Positions 9,342 through 17,531 of a stretch of 64,000 bases of DNA are shown piece by piece. Source of the stretch: JALORV01 sp963780715. GTDB lineage: Bacteria > Pseudomonadota > Gammaproteobacteria > Burkholderiales > Burkholderiaceae_F. Made by a program: the position numbers and the translations under genes. The stretch spans positions 1-64,000 of the forward strand of contig CAWADK010000007.1 in assembly GCA_963780715.1 (NCBI GenBank). The letters are read 5' to 3'. Numbering within the stretch: the stretch's first letter is position 1; each line of letters starts with the position of its first letter. The notes under the pieces are model-generated. The model was not told where the DNA came from. It saw only the letters and a list, made by a program, of their open reading frames with translations, and did not search any database.

Positions 9342-9830
9342 TCAGGCGCCGCGCGGCGTTGCGTTGGGCAGGATGCGGGGCAGGGCGGGCTTGGAAGGGC
9401 TGGCAGGCGGCGTACGCGCCGCCGCCGGACTCGAGGGCCAGGCGCTCGAGCGCAGCAGGATGTTGCGCACCTTTTCCTCGAGCGACGACTTGGTCAGCGG
9501 CTTCAGGATCGTTCCATTGGCGCCCAGACGGATCGCCTGCAGCACGTCGTCCTTGTTCGCTTCGCTCGTGACCAGCAGGACCGGGAGACTCTGCATCGAT
9601 GCGTCGGCGCGGATCTGCTGCAGCAGTTCGTATCCGCCGAGACGCGGCATGTTGATGTCGCTGATGACGAAGTCATAGCCGCCCTGACGCAGCATCTCGA
9701 GCGCCATGCGGCCGTCGCTCGCTTCTTCGACCTGGCGGAAGCCAAGCTCCGCCAGCAGGTTCCGCACGATGCGCCGCATCGTCGCGAAATCGTCGACGAC
9801 CAGGAAGCGGGTCGGAGTGGGCGAAGTCAT
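9342..9830 (-). CDS. cheY: CheY-type chemotaxis response regulator with a C-terminal extension
   Basis: Residues 1-125 form a single receiver domain: acidic pair VVDDF, phospho-acceptor Asp in FVISDINMP, switch Thr in LLVTSEAN and Lys in ILKPLTKSS. The wording MRRIVRNLLAELGF is typical of CheY rather than of transcription regulators. About 35 extra residues rich in Pro, Ala and Ser follow the domain and are not seen in standard 125-130-residue CheY. Its place in a flagellar control island supports a role in switching the motor. No cheA, cheZ or receptor gene is in the window. Confidence 0.85.
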   Translation of the reverse strand: MTSPTPTRFLVVDDFATMRRIVRNLLAELGFRQVEEASDGRMALEMLRQGGYDFVISDINMPRLGGYELLQQIRADASMQSLPVLLVTSEANKDDVLQAIRLGANGTILKPLTKSSLEEKVRNILLRSSAWPSSPAAARTPPASPSKPALPRILPNATPRGA

Positions 9831-10111
9831 GGACTGGGGTTAGGCGTGGAACGCGAAGCAGGCTGGTGCTCGGCGGGGACCAAGAAGGCAACGAACCCGC
9901 TCCGGTTCCACATCCAGGATTTCGGCACCCTGGGGCCCGGTCTTGACTGCAGTGCCGCTTTTCGAGCGATCGACTTTCCGGCGGCGGCAGCGACGCAGCC
10001 ATTCGGTGGAAGCGCGCGAATTGACCGGGACCGGACGCGGTTCTCCGGGCACCCGGCGGAAGCCGAATACCGCAAACTTGGGACACGTCGATCACTGCGG
10101 GACCACTCGCC
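9831..10111. other. Divergent intergenic region between cheY and a PilZ gene
   Basis: These 281 bases separate the divergent cheY-like and YcgR-like genes. I see no coding signal that beats the surrounding frames and no clear promoter match. It must hold the promoters of both genes. Confidence 0.4.
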
Positions 10112-10897
10112 ATGGACCTCACCGAACCCACCGCCGTCGGTTTCAACACCCTGAATCGCCCGACCGGGCAGAACCCGCTCGACGCGATAACCGTGCCGAC
10201 CGTGGTCGGCCCCGGCGCGGCGCTGGCGGGTGACCGCCAGTCGCCGCCACGCGAAATCGCGTCCTGGCGGCAGCTCAAGATGTGGCTCGATGGCGAAAGC
10301 CTGCATTCGGCCGTGACGGTCAAGCTGATCGGCGTGCACGAAGGCAAGTCGCTGCTGGTGACGGCACCCGACGAGACCGCGCTCTATCTGCGGGAAGGGC
10401 GCCTCTATCGGTTTCGCAGCTTCTCGGGAGAGTACGTCTACGAATTTGCGTCGCCGCTGCTGAGGGTCTGCACGGCACCGTTCGCTTACCTCCACATCGG
10501 ATGGGCAGGAAGCCGCCAGGTCGAGAGGCGGAACCTGCGTGCAGCGCGCCGGGTTCGCACGGAACTGCAGTGCATGGTGTACCCGGGGCAGCAGACCAGC
10601 GGTCGCTTCGCGAAGGGACGGATCCACGATCTCTCGACCGCCGGAGCGGCGATCCAGCTGCAGGACGACCTCGCCGTCTTCTATGACGAGGTGCGTGTCG
10701 TGTTCCGCCTGCAGGTCGCCGAGCAGGAAATCCTGATCGAAGCGCGTGCTCGTGCGGTCCGCAAGCCAGAAGCCGGCTCCACGGACCCGACGCTCGGCGT
10801 TGCGTTCGTCGGCCTCGGCGACACCGAGCGGCTCGCGCTCCATGCCTTCGTCAACTCCGCGCTCGTGCAGGATCTGGAGTTGCCGCTGTACGCGTAG
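10112..10897 (+). CDS. YcgR-type PilZ flagellar brake protein (first copy)
   Basis: The 261-residue protein has a YcgR-like N-terminal beta domain (about residues 55-135) and a C-terminal PilZ domain. The cyclic-di-GMP-binding signature is present as RRNLRAARRVR followed by DLSTAG (the D/N-x-S-x-x-G motif). Such proteins bind the flagellar motor when c-di-GMP is high and slow swimming. An extended, low-complexity N-terminus of about 50 residues is unusual. A second YcgR-like gene lies 2.2 kb downstream. Its 3' end abuts a composite inverted repeat. Confidence 0.8.
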   Translation: MDLTEPTAVGFNTLNRPTGQNPLDAITVPTVVGPGAALAGDRQSPPREIASWRQLKMWLDGESLHSAVTVKLIGVHEGKSLLVTAPDETALYLREGRLYRFRSFSGEYVYEFASPLLRVCTAPFAYLHIGWAGSRQVERRNLRAARRVRTELQCMVYPGQQTSGRFAKGRIHDLSTAGAAIQLQDDLAVFYDEVRVVFRLQVAEQEILIEARARAVRKPEAGSTDPTLGVAFVGLGDTERLALHAFVNSALVQDLELPLYA

Positions 10898-10910
10898 CAG
10901 CGCGTCGCTC

Positions 10911-11285
10911 GTGTACGCGACCCTTCGGGTCGCACGTGCACTCGGGCGGCACGGCGCTTGCGAGCCCGCTCAAGACTATCAGTCGGCTGCGCTCCGGAGC
11001 GGCCGCGCGCTCCGCCGAAGTACAACCCCGCGCACTCCACCCCGCGACGCACCTCGCAGTGCCAGGATTTCCTTTCCCTCCTCGCCGGGCGAGGAGGGCG
11101 CAGGGAGGAGTGCACTCATTCCCTCTCGCCTGGCGAGAGGGCCGGGAGAGTGCTGTGCAGTTGTGAGTCGGCGGAGCGCGCGGCCGCTCCGGAGCGCAGC
11201 CGACAAATTAGTGGTGAGCGGTTCGCGCAACGCGCGAACCGTACCGCGACGAGTGCACGTGCGAGCCCGCAGGGCTCGCGTACAC
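10911..11285. repeat. Composite inverted repeat, copy A (between convergent ycgR-like and flhC)
   Basis: Outer modules at 10911-10941 and 11253-11285 are inverted copies of a hairpin with fixed flanks, GTGTACGC and GCACGTGCAC, around a variable stem (GCGACCC/GGGTCGC on the left, GAGCCC/GGGCTC on the right). Inner arms at 10982-11018 and 11168-11203 are near-perfect reverse complements beginning GTCGGCTGCGCTCCGGAGCG. The centre carries two further palindromes, CCTCCTCGCC/GGCGAGGAGG and CCCTCTCGCC/GGCGAGAGGG. Nothing in it codes convincingly. Similar elements lie near 24.7, 52.4 and 54.0 kb. Confidence 0.85.
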
Positions 11286-11412
11286 GAGGAGCGCAGCCAA
11301 AAAAATGGCCCGGTTACCCGGGCCAAATAGCGGAGGAAAGGATGCCACTGAAAAACTTACCGGTGACCGTGGCCTCCACCGGCAATCCGTCGGTCGCCCG
11401 ACGGAATTCGAA

Positions 11413-11967
11413 TCAGTGCAATGTCTCGTCGGCAGTGGCGGTCGTCGTGATCTGGGCCTTGCCCTTGCCAGCGCGGGCCGGGGGCTCGCACAGGCCGCAG
11501 ACATAGTCCTTGGTCAGTTCAAAGGTGTGCGTGACGAACTTGCCGCTGCACTTGCAGCAGGGCGTCAGCGTGACCATGCCGGCATCGACAAACTTCACCA
11601 GACGCCAGGCGCGCGTCACCGACAGCAGCGGCTCCAGCCCCTGCGCGCGGATCTGCTCGAGGTAGAGCTCGTACGCCTTGATGATGGCGTCGATCTCTTC
11701 CAGTTCGCTGCTCTTGTCCAGGTACTCGTACATGTTCAGGAACAGCGACGAATGAATGTTCGGCTGCCAGGTCATGAACCAGTCGGTCGAGAACGGCAGC
11801 ATGCCGCGCGCCGGCGATTCGCCCTGGACTTCCTTGTACAGGCGCAGCAGGCGCTCATAGCTCAGGTCGGTCTCGGACTCCAGCACCTGCAGGCGCGCGC
11901 CCAGCTTGATCAGCGCGATCGCGCGCTGGATCTGGCGGCTCTCGGAAACGATGCTTTTGATGCGCAT
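11413..11967 (-). CDS. flhC: Flagellar transcriptional master regulator FlhC
   Basis: The 184-residue protein matches FlhC throughout: RQIQRAIALIKLGARLQVLE near the start, TDWFMTWQPNIHSSLF in the middle, and four zinc-ligand cysteines in CCKC and CGLC near the C-terminus. FlhC binds FlhD to form the heterohexamer that activates early flagellar operons with sigma-70 RNA polymerase. It follows flhD by 25 bp on the same strand, the standard order. The length is close to the 192 residues of E. coli FlhC. Confidence 0.97.
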   Translation of the reverse strand: MRIKSIVSESRQIQRAIALIKLGARLQVLESETDLSYERLLRLYKEVQGESPARGMLPFSTDWFMTWQPNIHSSLFLNMYEYLDKSSELEEIDAIIKAYELYLEQIRAQGLEPLLSVTRAWRLVKFVDAGMVTLTPCCKCSGKFVTHTFELTKDYVCGLCEPPARAGKGKAQITTTATADETLH

Positions 11968-11992
11968 GGCAGTTCCCCGCGAGGTCGGCGAC

Positions 11993-12343
11993 TCAGGCCG
12001 TGACGTCGGCCAGCTGGCCGGCCATCACGATGTTGGCGTGCAGTCCGGCCACGGCGGCGCCGGCAGCGGTCGACTTGCTCTTGCTGTGGCTCGTCAGCAG
12101 GTTCCACACCATGTCGTCGTCGAAGCGGAAGCGCAGGATCAGCTGGTTGCTGCCGGCGATCTTCATCAATTGGGCCGGGCTAAGCTGGTCGATGATCGTG
12201 GCGACCTCTTCCGAGACGCCAAGGCGGTACAGGGCCTGTGCCTTGTCGGCGCGGATCATGTGCTGGGCAAGCACCAGGTAGGCGAGGTTGGCTTCGCGGA
12301 TTTCCTGGAGCAGTTGTTCGTTGCTGGCTGCGATGGTGCTCAT
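11993..12343 (-). CDS. flhD: Flagellar transcriptional regulator FlhD
   Basis: Translation from ATG 12343 gives 116 residues with the FlhD core EIREANLAYLVLAQHMIR and DKAQALYRLGVSEE. This start is preferred over the longer open frame (to 12391) because GGAGGG lies just upstream of it and homologues start near this point. FlhD partners FlhC in the master activator of flagellar genes. Confidence 0.95.
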   Translation of the reverse strand: MSTIAASNEQLLQEIREANLAYLVLAQHMIRADKAQALYRLGVSEEVATIIDQLSPAQLMKIAGSNQLILRFRFDDDMVWNLLTSHSKSKSTAAGAAVAGLHANIVMAGQLADVTA

Positions 12344-12735
12344 TTCGGTCCCTCCGGCTGTTGCCCGCTGGGCGGGCGTGATTGGCTGCAAAGTGGTGCC
12401 ATTGTGCGAAGAGACACGGCGCCGTTGAATCGGCGCAGTGCCCGACGTCGTGTCGGGCGGTGTCTTGTGCTCCTGTAGGGCTTTTTCCTACATGGCGAAC
12501 CCGGTGCGCAGCGTCGGCCAGCCGCTTCCTTGTCCATCCGGGCGGCAGCAGTGAGCGTCCACAACAATTTCCGGGCGACGTCGCCCCGTTGAAAAGACCG
12601 AGGATTGACCGTCCACTTCGACGATGTCGCCCGGTCTCCGGTCGATAGAGTTCATTCCGTTGAGCAGAAACACGCAGCAGCGGGGGAACGATGCCGCCGG
12701 ACGACGGAAGCCGGGCGACCACCGAACGGGGGTCG
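12344..12735. promoter_or_regulatory. Control region between divergent flhDC and the fliT-like gene
   Basis: This 392-base region should hold the flhDC promoter and the promoter of the fliT-like unit. Two inverted repeats are visible: GCGCCG/CGGCGC around 12420-12440 and CCCGACGTCGTGTCGGG just after it. They could be operators or attenuator hairpins in the flhDC leader. I could not assign a -10/-35 pair with confidence. Confidence 0.45.
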
Positions 12736-13032
12736 ATGATCCAGCACTATGAAGCTATTGCGGCCTCGAGCCGCCGGATGCTGGACGCCGCGCGCGCCGG
12801 CGACTGGGACGCCGTGGGACAGGAAGAAGACCGCTGTCGTGCGCTGATCTCCACCCTGAAGCGCTCCCATCCGGAGGCCGCCGTTGCCAGTGCGGCACGG
12901 CGCCAGCGGCTGGCATTGCTGCGGGCCATGCTCGCCGACGACGCCGAGATACGCGAACTCTCCGAGCCCTGGCTCAAGCAGCTGGAAGCGCTGCTGGCCG
13001 GCCGCAGCGCAGCCACGCGCCCCAACGCATGA
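12736..13032 (+). CDS. FliT-like flagellar export chaperone
   Basis: From ATG 12736 (MIQHYEAIAASSRRMLDAA) the product is 98 residues, all predicted helical, with the pattern ARAGDWDAVGQEEDRCRALI that recalls FliT (a helix, a W-x-x-V/L segment, then a conserved acidic Cys/Leu helix). FliT binds the filament cap protein FliD and, in enterobacteria, modulates FlhDC. The open frame extends upstream to 12691, but GGGGG before 12736 favours the later ATG. Its place between flhDC and a YcgR gene supports the call. Confidence 0.7.
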   Translation: MIQHYEAIAASSRRMLDAARAGDWDAVGQEEDRCRALISTLKRSHPEAAVASAARRQRLALLRAMLADDAEIRELSEPWLKQLEALLAGRSAATRPNA

Positions 13033-13069
13033 AGGTCGCGTGCAACCGCGACCGCCGGAGGCGGTTCCG

Positions 13070-13816
13070 ATGGGAATGACGTCGCCTTTCCCCGAGCCGC
13101 CCTCGCCGGAACTGGCGCGCTTCACCGTGCGGTCCCGCGTCGAGATCGTTTCGGCGCTGCGTCAGCTTCGCGACCAGCACCTGCTGGTCACCCTCTATTA
13201 CGGTGACGACACGGCGTTTGCCGTGGGAAGCGTCCTTGACGTCCACGCCGGCGCGGATGAACTGATCATCGACTTGACGGTGGATGCGATCGGGCGCGCC
13301 GCCATTGGTGCGGCTCCCGAGCTCATCATCGTCGGGTTCATCGACAACGTGAAGCTGCAGTTCACGTCCCGCAGCGGTCACTCGCTGACGCCCCGAGGCG
13401 CCGCGTTCCGGTTGCCACTGCCGCACGAGATGCTGCGACTACAGAGGCGCGCATCGCTGCGGGTGAAGACGCCAGCGTTGATATGCCACGTGCCGGGGGC
13501 GCCTGGATCGGCTCACAGCCACGCGCTGCGAGTCTTCGACCTCGGCCTGGGTGGCCTGTCGCTGCAGGGACCACTGGACCGCAGCCTGTTTGCCGTCGGG
13601 CGGGTCATCCAGGGCTGCCAGATCCAGACCGCAAGCGGACGCCGCTTCGAGGTGACGCTGCGGGTACGCCATACCGAACCCACGGCGGGCAGCCGCGAAC
13701 AAGCCCGCATCGGGCTCGAATTCGTCGGCCTGACGCCAGCGGTCCGCAATGGCCTGCAGCAGCTCATCGGGAGCGTTGCGCTGCCGGCGGCCGCCGAAGA
13801 GCGGCGCGCTGACTGA
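13070..13816 (+). CDS. ycgR: YcgR-type PilZ flagellar brake protein (second copy)
   Basis: From ATG 13070, preceded by CCGGAGG, the product is 248 residues. Residues 20-125 match the YcgR N-terminal domain (EIVSALRQLRDQHLLVTLYY). The PilZ part has RRASLRVKTP (R-x-x-x-R) and DLGLGGLSLQ. It should bind c-di-GMP and interact with the flagellar motor. This copy is closer to the standard YcgR length than the one at 10112. It follows the fliT-like gene by 37 bp on the same strand. Confidence 0.85.
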   Translation: MGMTSPFPEPPSPELARFTVRSRVEIVSALRQLRDQHLLVTLYYGDDTAFAVGSVLDVHAGADELIIDLTVDAIGRAAIGAAPELIIVGFIDNVKLQFTSRSGHSLTPRGAAFRLPLPHEMLRLQRRASLRVKTPALICHVPGAPGSAHSHALRVFDLGLGGLSLQGPLDRSLFAVGRVIQGCQIQTASGRRFEVTLRVRHTEPTAGSREQARIGLEFVGLTPAVRNGLQQLIGSVALPAAAEERRAD

Positions 13817-14177
13817 GTGCCGTGCAGGGCTCATCGTCCGGGCGCTGCTGCTCGCGCCGGCAGCTTGTAAGCGCGGAACCAAGGCAGCACTAGCTCCGCA
13901 CTGCTGAACGGCGTCGGCACTCCACTGGACGCCACGCCCTCGGGGCATGGCCGCCCCATCGACGAGTCCGCCATGTCGGATCCGCGCCGAACTCCATACC
14001 GGTTGTCTGGCATGACGGCACCTATCACATCCCGTCACCCGGGGCCGGGGCGCGGCGGACGGCGACCCGGCGCGGTGCTACCGTCTTGAGTTGCAGGATG
14101 GCAGACTGAAAATCTTTGGCAACTCGGCAGCATCACGCCCAGACAACGGCGCGCGCTGCACTCACGACGGAGTACGT
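13817..14177. other. Intergenic region without a recognisable gene
   Basis: About 360 bases separate the ycgR copy from the ferritin-like gene. Open frames here are short and have no recognisable product. An in-frame extension of the ferritin-like gene upstream to 14091 has no family resemblance. Confidence 0.4.
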
Positions 14178-14705
14178 ATGCCCGCGAAAATCGATTTCTC
14201 CACGCTCACGCTGATGGACACTCTCGATCTGGCCCATCTGATCGAGGTCGAGGCGTTCGAGCGGTACACCCTGTTTGCCACGCAGATCGGGAGCGGGTTT
14301 TCCAACGACGCCGGCTCGGTGTTCCAGTCCATGGCCGAAAACGAGAAGAAGCACGGCGATGAACTCGCCGAGCGTCGGAAAACACTGTTCGGCGACGAGC
14401 CGGTAAGGGTCAGACGTGACGACATCTTCGATGTGGAGGCCCCTGACGTCGGCGCGCCGCATCGGTACATGTCAGAGTTCAAGGCCTACCAGGTGGCACT
14501 GCAGTCGGAGAAGAAGGCGTTTGCCTTCTACGACCGGGCGCTGCGCAGCGTGAAGCAACCCGAGGTCAAGGCGCTGTTCGAGGAGCTGCGTGACGAGGAG
14601 GCCGAACACGTGCGCATGGTCGAGGAGATCATCGCGAAGTTGCCCGCATCGTCAAAGGTCGACGTCGAGGACCAGGACGACACTTCGATGCGGATGGGCT
14701 ACTAG
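14178..14705 (+). CDS. Ferritin-like / rubrerythrin-type diiron protein
   Basis: From ATG 14178 (CGGAG upstream) the protein has 175 residues forming a four-helix bundle. Iron-ligand motifs are visible: Glu in HLIEVEAFERY, ExxH in ENEKKHGDEL, Glu in SEKKAFAFYDR and ExxH in EEAEHVRMVEE. This is the rubrerythrin-like pattern, likely used for peroxide reduction or iron handling in the cytoplasm. No rubredoxin-type CxxC domain follows, so it is not a full-length classical rubrerythrin. It stands alone on its strand. Confidence 0.85.
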   Translation: MPAKIDFSTLTLMDTLDLAHLIEVEAFERYTLFATQIGSGFSNDAGSVFQSMAENEKKHGDELAERRKTLFGDEPVRVRRDDIFDVEAPDVGAPHRYMSEFKAYQVALQSEKKAFAFYDRALRSVKQPEVKALFEELRDEEAEHVRMVEEIIAKLPASSKVDVEDQDDTSMRMGY

Positions 14706-14842
14706 AAAGTCCATGCCACGCAGGCCCGGCCGGCACTTTGACATGGCATCGCGGTTGGCGTAGATCCGCACGACACCGAAGCGGATCTGTCGACGGCTTA
14801 CAGCCGGAACGCGTGGCGATGACCGTTCCTGAGGCGGGCGCC

Positions 14843-15349
14843 TCACTTCGGTCTCAGCATTGAGGCCAGTTCAGTCTCGATTTCCCGTGCGAGGCTCATG
14901 ATCAGCAGTTCCTCGTAGTGTCGCGACAGATCGCTCGCGATCAGGCGATCCACCTCTACCCGTCCTGCCAGATCGCCAGTGTCTTTCCGCTCGGGCGAGT
15001 CCGCGTGGATCGCTCCGACCCGGCTACGAAAGTCGATGCAGCGACAGCCGGCGAGTTTGCTGGGCAACGGCGTTCCATCCAGCAGCAAGGGCAGGACGTC
15101 CTTGCCCTGCTCGAGCGCAAGCGCGAACTCCTTCCGCACTTCATACGACGTGTTCGAGTGGTGGCACCAGAACACCAGAACCATTCTGGCTTCGGATATG
15201 GCACTTCCCAGTTCTTCGCGCCATCGGCCACGTGCGCGTATCGAGTCGGCGTCGCAGTAGACGAGCGCCCGGTTGCTCGCACACAAGGTCGAAACGATCG
15301 CCGCGACCAGCTCGCTGTCCTCAGGGCTGTAGGAGACGAAGACTTTCAT
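14843..15349 (-). CDS. Free-standing TIR-domain protein
   Basis: The 168-residue product is nearly all TIR domain (TIR_2 type): KVFVSYSPEDSELV at the start, then ISEARMVLVFWCHHSNTSYEV with the Glu position expected for NADase activity in YEVRKEFALALEQ, and DVLPLLLDGTPLP after it. Bacterial TIR proteins often cleave NAD in anti-phage defence or act as effectors. No second defence component is adjacent: one flank is a ferritin-like gene and the other a DUF3079 gene. The C-terminal 50 residues are helical and acidic and have no recognised domain. Confidence 0.82.
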   Translation of the reverse strand: MKVFVSYSPEDSELVAAIVSTLCASNRALVYCDADSIRARGRWREELGSAISEARMVLVFWCHHSNTSYEVRKEFALALEQGKDVLPLLLDGTPLPSKLAGCRCIDFRSRVGAIHADSPERKDTGDLAGRVEVDRLIASDLSRHYEELLIMSLAREIETELASMLRPK

Positions 15350-15603
15350 GGGGTGTCGAGCTGATTTCCGCTAGTGGGCAACTCTCGCCTGACTGTCTGG
15401 CACCGAAGACCTATCGTGCGCGGTCAGCAACGTGCCGACCGGGGCCCTGACCGTTCGCGCATCCTGGCGGTAGCGATGCCGTCGTCTGCCAGTCTCGCCG
15501 CGCTGCACGAGGCCCGCTGATGACTTGATCGAATCGTCAGGCGCACCGGCGGGTTGCTCATCGACTTTGCAGTCGGTCACGCACACAGACACACGGTCCG
15601 AAC

Positions 15604-15816
15604 CTAGCCGGACGACGAGCCCGGCTCTTCATTCGACGCGGGATCCCTTGGCGAGGCCAGCTCCCACTGCTGCCAGTCTTCGCCAAACAATTCGGCAGGG
15701 TGCTGCGTGCGCTCCGAACCGTTGCCGCAGGCCAGCGAATCGGACGGGCAATACTTGTCGCAGCCCCAGCAGATGCGATGAGGGTTCCTGGGGGAAATGG
15801 GAAATTTCTTGGACAC
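15604..15816 (-). CDS. DUF3079 small cysteine-rich protein
   Basis: The core SKKFPISPRNPHRICWGCDK followed by YCPSDSLACGNGSERTQHP and ELFGEDW is the DUF3079 signature, with four cysteines (CWGC, YC, AC) that could bind a metal. I place the start at GTG 15816, with CTGGAG 7 bases upstream. In-frame GTG codons at 15822 and 15846 are alternatives. The product is about 70 residues. The function of the family is unknown. The C-terminus adds about 20 polar residues. Confidence 0.8.
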   Translation of the reverse strand: MSKKFPISPRNPHRICWGCDKYCPSDSLACGNGSERTQHPAELFGEDWQQWELASPRDPASNEEPGSSSG

Positions 15817-16189
15817 CTCCACGCTCCAGCCGGAGCTAGCGTACACCGGGCGGGGTCTCTACGATGCCCCGCGAGGGCTTCGCAACGGCGCCACTTGGCG
15901 GCAGAAAAGCAGTCTCTTCCGGCCCGTCCCGGGCCGCAACGGCCGTCAGCACGCCCACCACGCCGCTCAGGCAGTGAAGACTTCGACACGACTCCACGTG
16001 GGCGACCTCGGCTTTGCAGTTCACGGTGCGGCGTTTGACGACGTCCGGATGTGCTTGAGCGTCGCTGCCCTGTCGAATTTTCACGTCCGGCGTGCTGTTC
16101 TGTCGGCTGATGCAACTGCCTCGCTTTCCTAGAGTACGGACCACTCACCGCTGGATTCCCTGGCGGAGTGACGAAACCGGGAGAGTGCG
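15817..16189. other. Intergenic region without a recognisable gene
   Basis: About 370 bases lie between the start of the DUF3079 gene and a Sel1-repeat gene. Overlapping open frames of about 100 codons exist on both strands, but neither has a recognisable domain, a good ribosome-binding site or neighbours in phase. I call none of them a gene. Confidence 0.4.
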
Positions 16190-16600
16190 ATGTCCATGAA
16201 GATGACCTTCCTGGCGGCGGTCTGGGTGGCGACCAGTGCCGCTTCAGCGTCGGCCGCCGATGCCGAGTCCGCCTATGAAAGCGGTCGCTTCGCCGAAGCC
16301 CTCGCGCTGTTCGAAGAGCGCGGTCTGGAGGGCGATGTCCGGGCCCAGGAACTGGTCGGGATGATGCATCTCGTCGGACCGGCGCTCTATGGCGAGGAAG
16401 TCGCTGCCGACCCCGCTTGCGCGGCCCGCTGGTTCCGGGCCGCGGCACTGAATGGCAGCACGACGAGTCAGTTCGTCCTCGCGCACATGTACAAGAGCGG
16501 CGTCGGCGTCCCGGTGAATGCGGCGCGCGCCGAAGCCTTGCTCGCCGAGGCGACAGGAAGCAACGCGACGGCTGCCAGGCTGATCACTGCGCGGCGCTGA
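16190..16600 (+). CDS. Exported Sel1-repeat (TPR-like) protein
   Basis: This 136-residue protein has a signal peptide (MSMKMTFLAAVWVATSAASA, cleavage near SASAAD). Two helix-turn-helix repeats of the Sel1 type follow, for example ACAARWFRAAALNGSTTSQF and LAHMYKSGVGVPVNAARAEA. Such repeats mediate protein-protein contacts, here in the periplasm. GGGAGAG precedes the start. Partners are unknown. Confidence 0.78.
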   Translation: MSMKMTFLAAVWVATSAASASAADAESAYESGRFAEALALFEERGLEGDVRAQELVGMMHLVGPALYGEEVAADPACAARWFRAAALNGSTTSQFVLAHMYKSGVGVPVNAARAEALLAEATGSNATAARLITARR

Positions 16601-16852
16601 AGCAACGCGTTGGGTGGTCATGCGTCGGCGTGCGCGAACGACGCGCGCTCGTACGGCCACTCACGTTGCGGCCTGTCCTGGTCAAGCTGGCGCCGTTGTG
16701 GAAGTCGCGACATGTCCGGCCGTCAGTCAATGGTCGTGCTGGCGACCACGCGGGCCGTGGACAGCCATGGAATCCAGGCGCGGGACTGACGGGTGCGACC
16801 GCGCGGCCCTAGGCGCGACGAGATCGTCGCGCCGGACGCCTGACGGGTCTGC

Positions 16853-17299
16853 CTAGGGCTTCGGCAGTAGCGGACGCGCGCCGTACATCTCGGTCCACGT
16901 CCGTTCGTACTGGGCACCGGTGCCGATCCAGGCGACGGTGCCGACCGAGAGTGCAGCGGTGTAGAGCGCGGCGACGCGGTCGGCTGCGTCGCCCTGGCAC
17001 TTCAACCGCACGGCGCACAGCAGGTGCATGTGGCCCTCGGCGAAGCGACGCTCGACCACACGCATGCCTCGTGCGTACGGCAGCAGTGATTCGGGAAGTC
17101 CCGCGATGCCCCGACGTCCATCCTGGGCACGCGCCGAAGTGTCTTCGAACCAGACGTAGAGATCGCGTTCGACGACCGGTGCCGGCGGCACATCGCGCAC
17201 CGGCTGGTGCATGTCCTGCACCAGCGGGCGGGTTGCAATCTCGGCGAGCTGCTTCATCAGTTGTGCGCGGGTCATCGTCGAACCATTTGGGTGCGTCAT
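16853..17299 (-). CDS. Conserved-looking protein of unknown function
   Basis: The frame from ATG 17299 encodes 148 residues (MTHPNGSTMTRAQLMKQLAE); ATG 17275 is an equally good start. It contains ERDLYVWFEDTSARAQD and YERTWTEMYGARPLLPKP and reads as a soluble globular protein. I do not recognise a family. It lies upstream of and divergent from fliA, so it may be part of the flagellar island, but nothing in the sequence ties it to motility. Confidence 0.5.
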   Translation of the reverse strand: MTHPNGSTMTRAQLMKQLAEIATRPLVQDMHQPVRDVPPAPVVERDLYVWFEDTSARAQDGRRGIAGLPESLLPYARGMRVVERRFAEGHMHLLCAVRLKCQGDAADRVAALYTAALSVGTVAWIGTGAQYERTWTEMYGARPLLPKP

Positions 17300-17441
17300 A
17301 TGCCACTGGATCGGCCCGCGAGTGCATGCGCTTGAACGAGCGGCAGGCGGGAATGCAGCGGCAAAGCGTCGCATTTCGGTTTTGCCCGACGAGCGGCAGG
17401 TTGCGGAGTGGGCGCTCGCAAAAAAAGTCCGGCCCCGCCCT

Positions 17442-17467
17442 TAAATGTCCGGCCTTCGTGCCGATAT
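17442..17467 (+). promoter_or_regulatory. Candidate sigma-28 (FliA) promoter for fliA
   Basis: TAAATGTC at 17442-17449 and GCCGATAT at 17460-17467 are separated by 10 bases. The FliA consensus is TAAAGTTT, 11 bases, GCCGATAA. This lies 65 bases before the fliA start and would make fliA self-activating. Confidence 0.6.
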
Positions 17468-17531
17468 TCGCCCCTTCGTTGTCGACGCCCGCCCCGAAGA
17501 ATGCTGTCCATCCGGGTCAGTGAGGTGGGTC

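Noticed and set aside
10911..11285. CRISPR array or insertion sequence at the repeat copies
   Set aside because: There are no regularly spaced direct repeats with unique spacers, no cas gene and no transposase frame; the units are inverted hairpins.
15797..16144. Roughly 100-codon open frames on both strands between DUF3079 and the Sel1 gene
   Set aside because: No domain, no ribosome-binding site and mutually overlapping; not separable from chance in GC-rich DNA.
14843..16189. A complete anti-phage defence system around the TIR gene
   Set aside because: No second effector, sensor or cyclase gene is adjacent; only a DUF3079 gene follows.
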